Shown: positions 51,825-61,173, numbered from the stretch's first letter. The stretch is 64,000 nt of DNA from Leifsonia sp. Leaf336 (GCF_001423695.1 NZ_LMOZ01000002.1:310658-374657), one strand, 5' to 3'. Notes: generated by a model from the letters alone, not told the origin. Made by a program: numbers and translations.

Positions 51825-53339
51825 ATGCACTCAGCACGTCTCACCCTCCAGCCCGCCGCGACGATCGGCGCGATCAACCCGCGCCTCTACGGCTCGTTCC
51901 TCGAGCACCTCGGTCGCGCGGTCTACGACGGGATCTACGAGCCGGGCCACCCCTCGGCCGACGCGGAGGGCTTCCGGACCGACGTCATCGACCTGGTGAA
52001 GGAGCTCGGCGTCTCGGCGATCCGCTATCCCGGGGGCAACTTCGTCTCGGGCTTCCGGTGGGAGGACTCGGTCGGCCCGCGCGAGCAGCGGCCTCCCCGG
52101 CTCGATCTCGCCTGGCACACGACAGAGACCAACGAGGTGGGCCTGCACGAGTTCCAGTCGTGGCTCGACAAGGTCGGCAGCGAGCTCATGCTCGCGGTCA
52201 ACCTCGGCACCCGCGGCGTGCAGGAGGCGCTGGACCTGCTCGAGTACGCGAACCACCGCGGTGGGACGGCGCTCTCCGAGAAGCGCATCGCCAACGGCCG
52301 CACCGAGCCATTCGACGTCCGCATCTGGTGCCTGGGCAACGAGATGGACGGCCCCTGGCAGCTGGGCCACAGCTCGGCGGAGGAGTACGGGCGGTTGGCC
52401 GCGAAGACCGCCGGCGCGATGAAGGCCTACGATCCCGACCTCGAGCTCGTCGTCTGCGGCTCGTCGAGCTCGTCGATGCCGACCTTCGGCGAGTGGGAGC
52501 GGGCCACGCTGACCGAGACCTACGAACTCGTCGACTACATCTCTTGCCACGCCTACTACGAGAACACCGGCGACCTCGGGTCGTTCCTCGCGTCCGGCGT
52601 CGACATGGACCACTTCATCCGCAGCGTCGTCGCCACCGCCGATCATGTGAAGGCGGTGCGCGGCAGCGACAAGCGCATCGACATCTCGTTCGACGAGTGG
52701 AACATCTGGTACAACACCCGCTTCGAGAACGTCGACCGGATCACCGGAACGGACAACTGGCCGATCGCTCCGCGCCTGCTGGAGGACGTGTACACCGTGG
52801 CCGACGCGGTCGTCTTCGGCAGCCTCCTGATCACGATGCTGAAGCACGCGGACCGGGTCACGAGCGCCTCCCTCGCCCAGCTGGTGAACGTGATCGCCCC
52901 GATCATGACCGAGCCGGGCGGCGCGGCGTGGAAGCAGACGACGTTCTTCCCGTTCGCCGCCACCTCGGCGCACGGTCGCGGCGTCGCCCTCGACGTCGAC
53001 CTCGTCTCCGGCACCTACACGACCGAGCGGTTCGGCGACGTGCCGCTGGTGGATGCCGTCGCGACCCACGACGAGGCCGCCGGCCGCTACGCGGTCTATG
53101 CGGTCAACCGGTCGGTCGACGCCCCCACCGAACTCGTGATCGACCTGGCAGCGCTGGGCGCGGCGGGCCACGACCTGCGCGTGTCCGCACGCACGCTCTC
53201 CGACCCGGACCTCGACGCGGCCAACACGCTCGACGATCCGGAACGCGTGGCCCTGGCCGACCTCCCGGTCGCCCGCGACGGCGACACCCTCCGGCTCGAA
53301 CTGCCCGCCGTCTCGTGGACCGAGGTGCTGCTGGGCTGA
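51825..53339 (+). CDS. abfA: GH51 alpha-L-arabinofuranosidase
   Basis: A 504-residue retaining arabinofuranosidase. The acid/base Glu173 is in WCLGNEMDGPWQLGH and the nucleophile Glu291 in DISFDEWNIWYN, close to the numbering of Geobacillus AbfA (175 and 294). The N terminus shows INPRLYGSFLEHLGRAVYDG and IRYPGGNFVSGFRWEDSVGP, both diagnostic for GH51. No signal peptide, so it releases L-arabinose inside the cell from arabinan or arabinoxylan oligosaccharides delivered by the ABC importer. It follows the GH1-like gene by 28 bp. Confidence 0.96.
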   Translation: MHSARLTLQPAATIGAINPRLYGSFLEHLGRAVYDGIYEPGHPSADAEGFRTDVIDLVKELGVSAIRYPGGNFVSGFRWEDSVGPREQRPPRLDLAWHTTETNEVGLHEFQSWLDKVGSELMLAVNLGTRGVQEALDLLEYANHRGGTALSEKRIANGRTEPFDVRIWCLGNEMDGPWQLGHSSAEEYGRLAAKTAGAMKAYDPDLELVVCGSSSSSMPTFGEWERATLTETYELVDYISCHAYYENTGDLGSFLASGVDMDHFIRSVVATADHVKAVRGSDKRIDISFDEWNIWYNTRFENVDRITGTDNWPIAPRLLEDVYTVADAVVFGSLLITMLKHADRVTSASLAQLVNVIAPIMTEPGGAAWKQTTFFPFAATSAHGRGVALDVDLVSGTYTTERFGDVPLVDAVATHDEAAGRYAVYAVNRSVDAPTELVIDLAALGAAGHDLRVSARTLSDPDLDAANTLDDPERVALADLPVARDGDTLRLELPAVSWTEVLLG

Positions 53340-53417
53340 CCCATCGTGACGGCGACCCGACGTCGTGACAACCCGTGCGCGCCCGCGCCCGGGTCGGCAG
53401 TGAGAAAGGGAACGAAG

Positions 53418-55547
53418 ATGCTTCCATCACGCACCACGTCGCGATCGCCGATGCCGGGATCGCCCCGGCGCAGACGGATCCGAACGCTCGCCGCGGCCGT
53501 CGCCGCCGCGGGCGCCCTCGTCGCCGCCGCGATCGTCGCGGCTCCCGCCGAAGCAGTCACGGCGGGGAACGGGTCGCTGGTGTACTCGCCGGCCGCCGGC
53601 ACCTCCTTCAACCCCGAGGGAGGCCGCGCCGCCGGCACGACGTACGCCAAGAACATCGTCCTCAAGTACAGCGGATCGTCCAACGGCACGCAGCTGGTCA
53701 CGTACGACCAGCTCGTCCTGGTCAACGGCAAGCAGGTCTATCCGATCTACCGGAGCACCGACGACGGCGCCACGTGGAGCCACCTGACCGACATCGTCCC
53801 GAACAACGACTTCCCGACCCTCGCCCGCACCGCTCAGCCGTTCCTCTACGAGCTGCCGCAGCAGGTCGGGAGCCTGCCCGCCGGGACGATCCTGCTCTCG
53901 GGCATGATCATGCCGACCGACCGGTCGAGCAGCCGGCTCGTTGTCTACAAGAGCACGGACCACGGCGCGAGCTGGTCGTACCTGAGCACGATCGACACCG
54001 GAGGCCCTGCGACCTACGACCCCACCCCGACCTCCACGACCACCACCGTGTGGGAGCCGTCGCTGATCGTCGACGGCAACGGCAAGCTCGCCGCCTACTT
54101 CTCCGACGAGCGGCAGAAGGCGAACGGCGTGCTGCAGGCCGTGTCGTACCGGGAGTCGAGCGACGGCGGCCTGACCTGGGGCGCCGAAGGGAACGTCTCC
54201 GCGCCGACGAACAGCAGCGACCGGCCCGGGATGATCACCGTCACCAAGCTGCCCGACGGCCGCTACCTGGCCACGTTCGAGGTCGTCAACCGGCCCAGCC
54301 AGTCCAACAACACGGCACCGGCGTACTTCAAGATCTCGCCGGACGGCGTGACCTGGTCGCCGACCACCAGTATCGGAACGCAGATCACGCTGGCGAACGG
54401 TCGGGGCATCGGCTCGTCGCCGTACGTCAAGTGGGTGCCCACCGGTGGCCCCAAGGGAATGGTCGTCGTCGCCTCCAAGTGGGGGCTCGACGCCTCGGGC
54501 AACATCAGCGGCGGCGAGGACTTCTACGTCAACTACAACCTCGGCGCAGGCCCGTGGGAGCGCCTGCCGATGGCGGTGACCTACGACTCGACGGACACCG
54601 CCGGCGGCACGTTCTCCGGGTTCGCCCAGAGCATCGACTACAGCGTCGACGGCCGGACCCTCTACCAGGCGACCAATGTGGAGAACTCCGCGACCACGTA
54701 CAACGACATCCGCGTCGGGTCGATCCCGCTGGACGCACAGCAGTACGAGGCAGAGAAGGCGGCGCGCACCTCCGACACCTCGCTGGTGACCGACGTCAAC
54801 GCCGCCAACGGCAGCAAGGTCGGCAACATCAACCTCTCCACGAGCGCGGTGACGTTCACCGTCCGCGTGCCGTCGGCCGGGTCGTACACGCTCAATGTGC
54901 GCTACGACAACGGCACGGGCGGCGCCAGCACTCACAACGTCTCCGTCAACGGAGGCATGGCGACCTCGATCAGCTACCCGGCGACCGTCGACTGGGGGCG
55001 TTTCGGGTGGGCGCAGAAGACCGTGACCCTGAATGCGGGCACGAACACGATCGCCTTCACCAAAGGCACGTCGTACGCGGAGCTCGACCAGCTGCAGGTG
55101 TATCAGCCTGGCACACAGCTCGACTCGCAGTTCCGGGTCGTGAACCGCAACAGCGCCAAGCTCCTGGAGATCGCGTCTGCACAGCTCACGGACGGTGCGC
55201 TCGCGCAACAGTGGGGCGACACGGCCAACGCCTGCCAGATCTGGAACTTCCACCCGGTGACCGGGAGCACCCAGCTCTACAACGACAACAGCGGGAAGCT
55301 CCTCGAGATCCCGGGGGCGCAGACCGGCAACAACGTCCAAGCCGGCCAGTGGGGCCCCACCGGCAACGCCACCCAGAACTGGAACCTGACGACAAGCGGG
55401 GGGTACTGGACGCTGACCAACGCGAACAGCGGAAAGGTGCTCGAGATCGCGGGCTCCTCCACCGCCAACGGCGCGGCGGCGCAGCAGAACCCGTCGACGG
55501 GCGCGGCGAACCAGCAGTGGCAGTTCGTGCGGGAGGGTATCCAGTAG
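53418..55547 (+). CDS. Secreted sialidase-fold glycosidase (GH93 exo-arabinanase-like) with CBM35/6-type and ricin-type modules
   Basis: A 709-residue exported enzyme. The signal peptide (basic PRRRRIRTLAAAVAAAGALV, cleavage near APAEA) is followed by a beta-propeller with Asp boxes STDDGATW (about 113), STDHGASW (about 179) and SSDGGLTW (about 246), and the motifs VWEPSLIVDGNGKLAAYFSD and RPGMITVTKLPDGRYLATFE seen in GH93 exo-1,5-arabinanases. A CBM35/CBM6-like module (about 440-570) and a ricin-type beta-trefoil with QxW repeats (about 575-705) complete it. A sialidase activity is the alternative, but the GH51 gene beside it favours arabinan. Start ATG 53418 has GAAAGGG upstream. Confidence 0.85.
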   Translation: MLPSRTTSRSPMPGSPRRRRIRTLAAAVAAAGALVAAAIVAAPAEAVTAGNGSLVYSPAAGTSFNPEGGRAAGTTYAKNIVLKYSGSSNGTQLVTYDQLVLVNGKQVYPIYRSTDDGATWSHLTDIVPNNDFPTLARTAQPFLYELPQQVGSLPAGTILLSGMIMPTDRSSSRLVVYKSTDHGASWSYLSTIDTGGPATYDPTPTSTTTTVWEPSLIVDGNGKLAAYFSDERQKANGVLQAVSYRESSDGGLTWGAEGNVSAPTNSSDRPGMITVTKLPDGRYLATFEVVNRPSQSNNTAPAYFKISPDGVTWSPTTSIGTQITLANGRGIGSSPYVKWVPTGGPKGMVVVASKWGLDASGNISGGEDFYVNYNLGAGPWERLPMAVTYDSTDTAGGTFSGFAQSIDYSVDGRTLYQATNVENSATTYNDIRVGSIPLDAQQYEAEKAARTSDTSLVTDVNAANGSKVGNINLSTSAVTFTVRVPSAGSYTLNVRYDNGTGGASTHNVSVNGGMATSISYPATVDWGRFGWAQKTVTLNAGTNTIAFTKGTSYAELDQLQVYQPGTQLDSQFRVVNRNSAKLLEIASAQLTDGALAQQWGDTANACQIWNFHPVTGSTQLYNDNSGKLLEIPGAQTGNNVQAGQWGPTGNATQNWNLTTSGGYWTLTNANSGKVLEIAGSSTANGAAAQQNPSTGAANQQWQFVREGIQ

Positions 55548-55565
55548 CGCGATCGGGGCTCTCCG

Positions 55566-55620
55566 GCATTCGTCACGAATCAGCTGATTCGTGCCACGAA
55601 TCTCGCGATTCGTGACGAGT
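55566..55620. repeat. Triple-palindrome repeat, copy B
   Basis: ATTCGTCACGAAT (55568), ATTCGTGCCACGAAT (55587) and ATTCGTGACGAGT (55608), with the same 19- and 21-bp offsets as copy A at 23014. The central bases of the first and third units are C and G here but G and C in copy A, so their mutual pairing is preserved. It lies after the stop of the secreted glycosidase and before a convergent gene, like a bidirectional terminator. Confidence 0.82.
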
Positions 55621-55656
55621 CTGCCGAGGGAAGCAGTGGCGGAGAATGAGGGGTCG

Positions 55657-56004
55657 TCAGAAAAGTGTGGGCGATGCGTCGTCGTCGTCCCAGCGGGGAT
55701 CACCCGACTCCAGGCCTCCGTCGTACTCGTCGCCTATCTGCACCGAATCGAACTCGGCCTCCGACACGACGGCATGTCCATGATGGCGGCCGTCCTCGAC
55801 GTCGAGCACCCAGCTGTCGGGGACGACGACCACGCGCTCGCCTCGACTGCCGCTCGCCGCGAGGTTGCCGTGCGCCGGCGAGAACCGCTTGGCGGTCACG
55901 ACGCCGTGCATGCGCGTAGACCGTCGGATGTTGCTCTGGATGAGCCAGATAACGGTCGCGCTGAACACGGCGAAGACGCCGAACGGGATGAGCACGAGCG
56001 CCAC
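55657..56004 (-). CDS. Small single-pass membrane protein
   Basis: A 115-residue protein with one N-terminal helix (MALVLIPFGVFAVFSATVIW) and a soluble domain with a beta-rich segment (MHGVVTAKRFSPAHGNLAAS, then RVVVVPDSWVLDVEDG) and an acidic C terminus (DPRWDDDDASP). It resembles small actinobacterial proteins of unknown role in which a short beta-barrel domain follows a membrane anchor. It converges on the secreted glycosidase with copy B of the repeat between. Confidence 0.72.
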   Translation of the reverse strand: MALVLIPFGVFAVFSATVIWLIQSNIRRSTRMHGVVTAKRFSPAHGNLAASGSRGERVVVVPDSWVLDVEDGRHHGHAVVSEAEFDSVQIGDEYDGGLESGDPRWDDDDASPTLF

Positions 56005-56058
56005 GGATCCACCCTAAGGCGCGGACGGCGGGGCCCCGACCCCCAGAGCTGGTCACCC

Positions 56059-56071
56059 GTTCGTCACGAAC
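56059..56071. repeat. Single palindrome related to the triple-palindrome family
   Basis: GTTCGTCACGAAC matches the first unit of copy B except at its end bases and is symmetrical around a central C. It lies between the small membrane protein gene and the end of the PAP2 gene and may be a solo unit of the same repeat. Confidence 0.5.
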
Positions 56072-56090
56072 CAGGCAAAGGAGCGGTCGA

Positions 56091-56846
56091 TCACGTCTCC
56101 GGATTCGCCGGATGCCGGTCCACCTTGACCCAGATGGGTGGGTGGGGGCGGCGGCGCTCGCGGTAGAGCCGCAGGGCGAAGGGCGCCCAGAGGATGATCC
56201 CGACCCCCACCCCGACGAGCATGCCCCCGACGGTGTCCAGGATCCAGTGAGCGCCGAGATAGGTGCGGCTGAGCATCATCAGGAGGACGTAGACCAGCCC
56301 CGTGACCCAGACCCAGGTGCGCCAGAAGATGATCGCGAGCGTCGTGGCGATGAGGGCTGCCGTGGCGCTGTGGCCGGATGGGAAGGAGCCGAAGTCTGGC
56401 CGGACGAGGATCGCCGTCGGCCGCGGGCGTCCGACGAGATTCTTGATGACAGTCACGATCGCACCGCTCGTCACGGCGGCGATCACGTAGTACAGGGCGG
56501 CCCACGGGCGGCGCCAGATCAACAGGCCGGCGATGATCACGAGCGGGACGAAGACGATCGAACTGATCCCTCCGCCCACCTGGTCGAGGACGAGCGCCGG
56601 AACCGTCCAGATCGGCGCGCGCGCCTTGACGAGCGCGTTCATCCACGCGACCTCGAAGTCGAACGGCTTGTCGGCCTGCCGGTAGAAGATCACCGTCGCG
56701 AGCAGGACGACGAAGAGGAGCGCCGCCGCCCCCGAGACGACCCACCACAGCCGGGCGATCTTGACCTCGGCGGGAGCGTCGCTGGCGACGACCTCCTCGA
56801 TCGCGTTCGCCGGCGCGCCTCCCGACCCGTGCTGGTCGGCGCTCAC
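56091..56846 (-). CDS. PAP2-family membrane phosphatase
   Basis: A 251-residue lipid-phosphate phosphatase with six helices and complete PAP2 motifs KNLVGRPRP, FPSGHS and SRTYLGAHWILD. GTG 56846 overlaps the stop of the preceding PAP2 gene (GTGA), so translation is coupled. It strongly resembles the protein at 43139-43858 in length and motif wording. It is the last gene of a ppk2-PAP2-PAP2 operon. The lipid substrate is unknown; undecaprenyl diphosphate recycling is possible. Confidence 0.9.
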   Translation of the reverse strand: MSADQHGSGGAPANAIEEVVASDAPAEVKIARLWWVVSGAAALLFVVLLATVIFYRQADKPFDFEVAWMNALVKARAPIWTVPALVLDQVGGGISSIVFVPLVIIAGLLIWRRPWAALYYVIAAVTSGAIVTVIKNLVGRPRPTAILVRPDFGSFPSGHSATAALIATTLAIIFWRTWVWVTGLVYVLLMMLSRTYLGAHWILDTVGGMLVGVGVGIILWAPFALRLYRERRRPHPPIWVKVDRHPANPET

Positions 56847-57598
56847 GGCGACTCCGACCCGGAAGCTCGCACCCGGACGGTCCGCCAGGTGTCCACGGCG
56901 ATCACGCCGCCGATCACCACGAGCGAGAGCGACATCGAGGCGAGCACATCGGTCGGCCAGTGGTACCCGAGGTAGACCCGGCACGCGGCTGTCGCGACCG
57001 CCAGGGCGAACGCGACGACGAGCGCGATGACGGTGTACACCGGGTTGCGGCGGCGCGAGAAGATCAGGTAGGTCGTGATGAGGAGGAAATCGGCTGCGCC
57101 CATCACATGCCCTGACGGGAACGACGAGGTGTGGTCCGCACCGATCAACATGGCGCTGACGGGCGGCCGGTGTCGGCCGATGATCGGAGCGAGGATCTGG
57201 ACGGTGGCGACGCCGACGATCATGCTCACGGCGAGCAGGAGCGGTCGCCAGGCGTGTCGTGCCGCGATCCCCCACCACACCACCGTGATGAGCACGACGA
57301 TCGGCAGGACGACCGGGCCGAAGACCGTGGCGACGATCGCCATCATCACGGTCAGTGTCGGTGACCGCATGCCCTCCAGCCAGGCCTGGATCGGTCGGTC
57401 GATCGCCGACAGCCCGTCGCTCTCGCGAACCGAGTCCAGGACGGCGAGGAAACAGATCAACCCGACGACCATGAGCACGGCCGAGACGATGTAGAGGTTC
57501 CGCCGGGAGGAGGCCGGAACGACCCGGTCCTCGACGAGGAACTTCTCGTGCCATCGTCGACGCGCCCCTGCGCGTCTGTCGCTAAGCGCTGAGGTCAT
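56843..57598 (-). CDS. PAP2-family membrane phosphatase, variant first motif
   Basis: A 251-residue PAP2 protein with six helices. FPSGHVMGA and CRVYLGYHWPTD are present, but the first motif reads APIIGRHRP, with Ala in place of the conserved phosphate-binding Lys. It still keeps both histidines and the arginines, so reduced or altered activity is possible. Its start lies 17 bp inside the upstream polyphosphate kinase gene, and its stop overlaps the next PAP2 start. Confidence 0.87.
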   Translation of the reverse strand: MTSALSDRRAGARRRWHEKFLVEDRVVPASSRRNLYIVSAVLMVVGLICFLAVLDSVRESDGLSAIDRPIQAWLEGMRSPTLTVMMAIVATVFGPVVLPIVVLITVVWWGIAARHAWRPLLLAVSMIVGVATVQILAPIIGRHRPPVSAMLIGADHTSSFPSGHVMGAADFLLITTYLIFSRRRNPVYTVIALVVAFALAVATAACRVYLGYHWPTDVLASMSLSLVVIGGVIAVDTWRTVRVRASGSESP

Positions 57599-58412
57599 CG
57601 GAGGCTCGATCCGGCACGTACTTGTACAGTTCCCGCAGCGGCCGCACGTAGTCGTCGGCCTCCGGTCGTTCAGGGAGTTTCAGCTTCTTCGGCTCGATCG
57701 TCTCGTAGGGGATCTGCGAGAGGAGGTGGCTGATGACGTTCAGGCGGGCCGACTTCTTGTGGTCGCTCTCCACCGTCCACCAGGGCGCCTCGGGGATGTC
57801 GGTGGCCTTGAACATGTCGTCCTTGGCTTGCGAGTACTCCTCCCAGCGCGTGATCGAGTGGAGGTCCGTCTCGGAGAGCTTCCAGCGGCGCATCGGGTCC
57901 TTGAGCCGTGACTCGAACCGCTTCTGCTGCTCATCGTCGGAGACCGAGAACCAGTACTTGAAGAGCATCAGGCCGTCCTCGACGAGCAATCGCTCGAGCG
58001 CGGGAGCCTGCCGGAGGAAGGTGTCGTATTGGTCAGGCGTGCAGTAGCCGAGCACGTGCTCGACACCGGCGCGGTTGTACCAGGACCGGTCCATCAGCAC
58101 GATCTCGCCCGCCGCGGGGAGCCGCTCGATGTAGCGCTGGAAGTACCACTGGCTCTTCTCGCGCTCCGTGGGGACGCCCAACGCGACGACCCGGGCGGAC
58201 CGCGGATTGAGGTACTGGATGATCCGCTTGATCGCGCCGCCCTTGCCCGCGGCATCGCGTCCTTCGAAGATGACGAGTACCCGGGCACCGGTCGCGACGA
58301 CCCACTGTTGCATGGCGACCAGTTCGATCTGAAGCTGCTTCAGCTCTGCTTCGTACGCAGCCTTGCTCGGTCGGTCCCCCTTCGATTTGGACTTCTTCTT
58401 CGGAGTGCTCAT
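57582..58412 (-). CDS. ppk2: Polyphosphate kinase 2
   Basis: A 276-residue single-domain PPK2 that transfers phosphate between polyphosphate and nucleotides. Walker A is EGRDAAGKGG (50-59), Walker B lies in EIVLMDRSWYNRAGVEHVLG (Asp108), and the lid region is FKYWFSVSDDEQQKRFESRL. A basic N terminus (MSTPKKKSKSKGD) precedes it. The gene overlaps the following PAP2 gene by 17 bp, suggesting phosphate-linked functions are made together. Which nucleotide it prefers cannot be judged here. Confidence 0.94.
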   Translation of the reverse strand: MSTPKKKSKSKGDRPSKAAYEAELKQLQIELVAMQQWVVATGARVLVIFEGRDAAGKGGAIKRIIQYLNPRSARVVALGVPTEREKSQWYFQRYIERLPAAGEIVLMDRSWYNRAGVEHVLGYCTPDQYDTFLRQAPALERLLVEDGLMLFKYWFSVSDDEQQKRFESRLKDPMRRWKLSETDLHSITRWEEYSQAKDDMFKATDIPEAPWWTVESDHKKSARLNVISHLLSQIPYETIEPKKLKLPERPEADDYVRPLRELYKYVPDRASDDLSA

Positions 58413-58524
58413 CTGCCGCCTTCGGTTCGCATGGTCGAGTGAGCATACGGCGAAGGCGAAGACGTTGCCTGGGGTTGAACGAGCCGTGCATCGTGCTATG
58501 CGCTTGCGTGCGCCTCGAGTCCGA

Positions 58525-60117
58525 TCAGAACTTCGCGGTGCCTCGCAGACGGCGAGGGCGGGCGTCGGGGTCGACGATGACGCGGTTGATCGGGTCGGCC
58601 CAGAGGCGTTGAGACCGCGTGGCGGGCTCGACCATGTGGTGACGCGCCTGTCCGCCGGGCCGAGGCGAGGGGCGCCCGCTCGTGTGCCAACGATCGAGCG
58701 CGTCGGCGGCGGCGTTCCACAGAGCCAACCCTTCGGCTGTGTCCAGCAGCCGGGGATCGTCGTCGGCGAGGCCGAGGTGCTCCGCCCAGAGTTGCACGCG
58801 GAAATCGCGGGGGAGGCGGCCGGCGGCAGGGCCGTCGGGCGTGGTGTCGACGACGGCGCAGGTGAGCTCGCTGTCCGTCGTCCAGGAGCGACGGTTGAAG
58901 TTGTCCGACCCGCAGGTCATCCAGACATCGTCGACGATGCAGATCTTCGCGTGCACGTAAATGGGAATCGAGTCGTCGTTCTCCAGATCGAACACCCCGA
59001 CACGGTCGGGGGCTGCTCGGCGCAAGGCCGCGACGGCGCGGAGCTGCCCGAGACGGCGCGGAGGACCGGAGAGCGATCCGTCGGAGTCCGGGAACCGCGG
59101 CAGGACGACGATCACCCGCAACTCCGGGGTGGTTCTGAGCGCCCTGGCGAGCGCGGCGACCACCTCCGTCGACCACAGGTATTGGTCTTCGATGTAAATG
59201 AGGGACCTGGCCGAGCCGAAGGCTTTCGCGTACGCGCGCGCGATGCTTCGCTCACCGTGCGGGGCGAAGGGGAAGCGCGGCCGTTTCGGCCCGTACGTGC
59301 GCAGGAGCTGGACGGCATGGGGTCCCGCAGGCGCGGGCGCCGGCGCGGCCTCCGGGAGGGGACGCGGGTGGCTCGGCATGTCCGCGAGTCGCTGCAGGAG
59401 CATCCGGTACGGGTTGCGGTGGTCGAGCGGGTGCGGGTCGTTCCACCGCTCGGCGAAGACGTCGAGTACGTCCGCGACGACGGGACCGCGGAGCTCGAGG
59501 GCTGCGTCGTGCCACGGTGGGGTGCGCCCGTAGCGCGGATCCATGGACACCGCCTGCGGGTCTCCGGCATGGTGCACGTCGTCACGTCGGCTGTGCGACA
59601 GGTCGATTCCCCCGACGAACGCGACGTCCCGTGACGGGTCGCCGGTGTGGCGGAGCACGAAGAACTTCTGGTGGTGGGATCCGAAGCGGCGGACGCGCTG
59701 GTCGAGCAGCACCTCCCCGCCCGCATCGTTGATCTCGCGTCCCAGGCGGGCGTTGGATCGAGCGCTGATCGGCGACGACACCCGTTCGCCGTGGGAGCGC
59801 CAGACCAGCCCGCGGACCTCGACTCCCGAACGGGCCAGCTCTGCGAGCAGTTCGCCGATGGTCGGCCCCTCCGGCCGCAACCGTTCATCCCGGTCGCCGC
59901 GCCAGTCGGTGAACCACACCCGGTCGCCGGCATGCAGGGCGGTCAGCTCCTCCCACAGCCGCTCGAAGTACGTCGCCCCGTGCACGAGCGGACGCACCAG
60001 GTTCCCCTCCGACCAGGATGACCCGGGCGCGCCGCCCGTCTGGATCGTCGACGCCGGATTCCCTCGCTCCTCGCGGGTGAGGAACCAGGCGCGGGGATCA
60101 GTCGCGTCCACGCTCAT
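58525..60117 (-). CDS. Phospholipase D-like protein
   Basis: A 530-residue protein with two PLD halves. The second has a full HKD motif, YVHAKICIVDD followed by GSDNFNRRS. The first reads SHHQKFFVLRH, followed by VAFVGGIDLSHSRRDD; an Arg stands where the motif's Asp is normally found, which is a feature of this actinobacterial subgroup or a real change. No signal peptide. It may hydrolyse or exchange phosphodiester head groups. The start ATG 60117 is preferred to one ten codons upstream. It lies 112 bp upstream of the ppk2-PAP2 operon on the same strand and may belong to the same regulon. Confidence 0.87.
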   Translation of the reverse strand: MSVDATDPRAWFLTREERGNPASTIQTGGAPGSSWSEGNLVRPLVHGATYFERLWEELTALHAGDRVWFTDWRGDRDERLRPEGPTIGELLAELARSGVEVRGLVWRSHGERVSSPISARSNARLGREINDAGGEVLLDQRVRRFGSHHQKFFVLRHTGDPSRDVAFVGGIDLSHSRRDDVHHAGDPQAVSMDPRYGRTPPWHDAALELRGPVVADVLDVFAERWNDPHPLDHRNPYRMLLQRLADMPSHPRPLPEAAPAPAPAGPHAVQLLRTYGPKRPRFPFAPHGERSIARAYAKAFGSARSLIYIEDQYLWSTEVVAALARALRTTPELRVIVVLPRFPDSDGSLSGPPRRLGQLRAVAALRRAAPDRVGVFDLENDDSIPIYVHAKICIVDDVWMTCGSDNFNRRSWTTDSELTCAVVDTTPDGPAAGRLPRDFRVQLWAEHLGLADDDPRLLDTAEGLALWNAAADALDRWHTSGRPSPRPGGQARHHMVEPATRSQRLWADPINRVIVDPDARPRRLRGTAKF

Positions 60118-60282
60118 CGTTCGCGGGCCCTGCCTCTCGTGCGGCACTCGTCATGTCGCTCCCAGCGCTTCGACTAGCAGGTCGATGGCGTGCAATCAAC
60201 CCCACGTCGAAGAAGCGTGCGAGGACTATCAATGAGCTAGATCGTTCGGATGTTCCGTCCCGATCATACGGAAGAGGGTGCG

Positions 60283-61131
60283 ATGACCAGCGCGAAGGCG
60301 GGGGGCGCCGAGCCGAACGCCGCCGCGGCCGGCAAAGCCGGAGTGCGCAAGGCCGCCCGCGTCGCGGGCGACAGCAAACTGCTCGAGATCCCCGCTCGGG
60401 TCGGGTTCGCCGCGAGCGGCGTCATCCAAGTCCTCCTGGGAGGACTGGCGATCCAGTTCGGGGTGACGCAGGTCGGGGAGGCCGACCAGACCGGCGCTCT
60501 CGAAGAGGTGACGAAGATCCCCGGCGGCTTCATCGTCTTGTGGCTCGCGGCGATCGGCCTGTTCGCCCTCGCGCTCTGGCTGATCACGGAGGCGGTCCTG
60601 GTCAGGGGCCGATCGGGCTCCGCCTGGTCGCGGCGGCTGCAGCATCTCGGCAAGGCGATGGCCTACGCCGTGTTCGGCTTCACGGCCGTGGCGTTCGCCC
60701 AAGGGCATCCGAGCCACGCGAGCGACACGACCCGTCAGCTGAGCACGCAGATCCTGTCGACCCCCGGCGGCCAGCTGCTGCTCGGCGCGGTCGGACTGGC
60801 GACCTTCGGGATCGGGGTCTACTTCGTCGTCAAGGGCGTCCGGCGTCGTTTCCGTCGCGACATCCGAGTGCCATCCGGGACCGCCGGACGCGGAGTCACG
60901 ATCCTCGGGGTGGTCGGCTACCTCGCGAAAGGCATCGTGGTGATGGCGGCAGGCGCCGCTTTCGTCCTCGCCGCGATCACTGTCCAGCCTGCGAACGCGA
61001 CCGGGCTCACCGGCGGGCTCGACACGCTGATCCAGCTTCCATTCGGAGGCCTCATCATCGTCGTGCTCGGCGTCGGGCTGATCGCGTCCGGCGTGTACAA
61101 CGTGGTGCGCGCGTCGCTGGCGCGGTTCTGA
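60283..61131 (+). CDS. DUF1206 membrane protein
   Basis: A 282-residue integral membrane protein of the DUF1206 family: six helices arranged as three similar pairs, each opening with a small-residue motif (ARVGFAASGVIQVLLGGLAI; LGKAMAYAVFGFTAVAFA; GYLAKGIVVMAAGAAFVLAA). The biochemical role is unknown. ATG 60283, preceded by AGAGGG, is chosen over an upstream ATG (60250). The protein is divergent from the PLD gene. Confidence 0.88.
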   Translation: MTSAKAGGAEPNAAAAGKAGVRKAARVAGDSKLLEIPARVGFAASGVIQVLLGGLAIQFGVTQVGEADQTGALEEVTKIPGGFIVLWLAAIGLFALALWLITEAVLVRGRSGSAWSRRLQHLGKAMAYAVFGFTAVAFAQGHPSHASDTTRQLSTQILSTPGGQLLLGAVGLATFGIGVYFVVKGVRRRFRRDIRVPSGTAGRGVTILGVVGYLAKGIVVMAAGAAFVLAAITVQPANATGLTGGLDTLIQLPFGGLIIVVLGVGLIASGVYNVVRASLARF

Positions 61132-61173
61132 TCGCGCGCTTGCCGCGATGAGGGAACGCGATGAGGCAAATAT

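Noticed and set aside
60118-60282. Gap between the phospholipase D-like and DUF1206 genes
   Set aside because: No gene, repeat or clear promoter found; only the DUF1206 ribosome binding site is evident.
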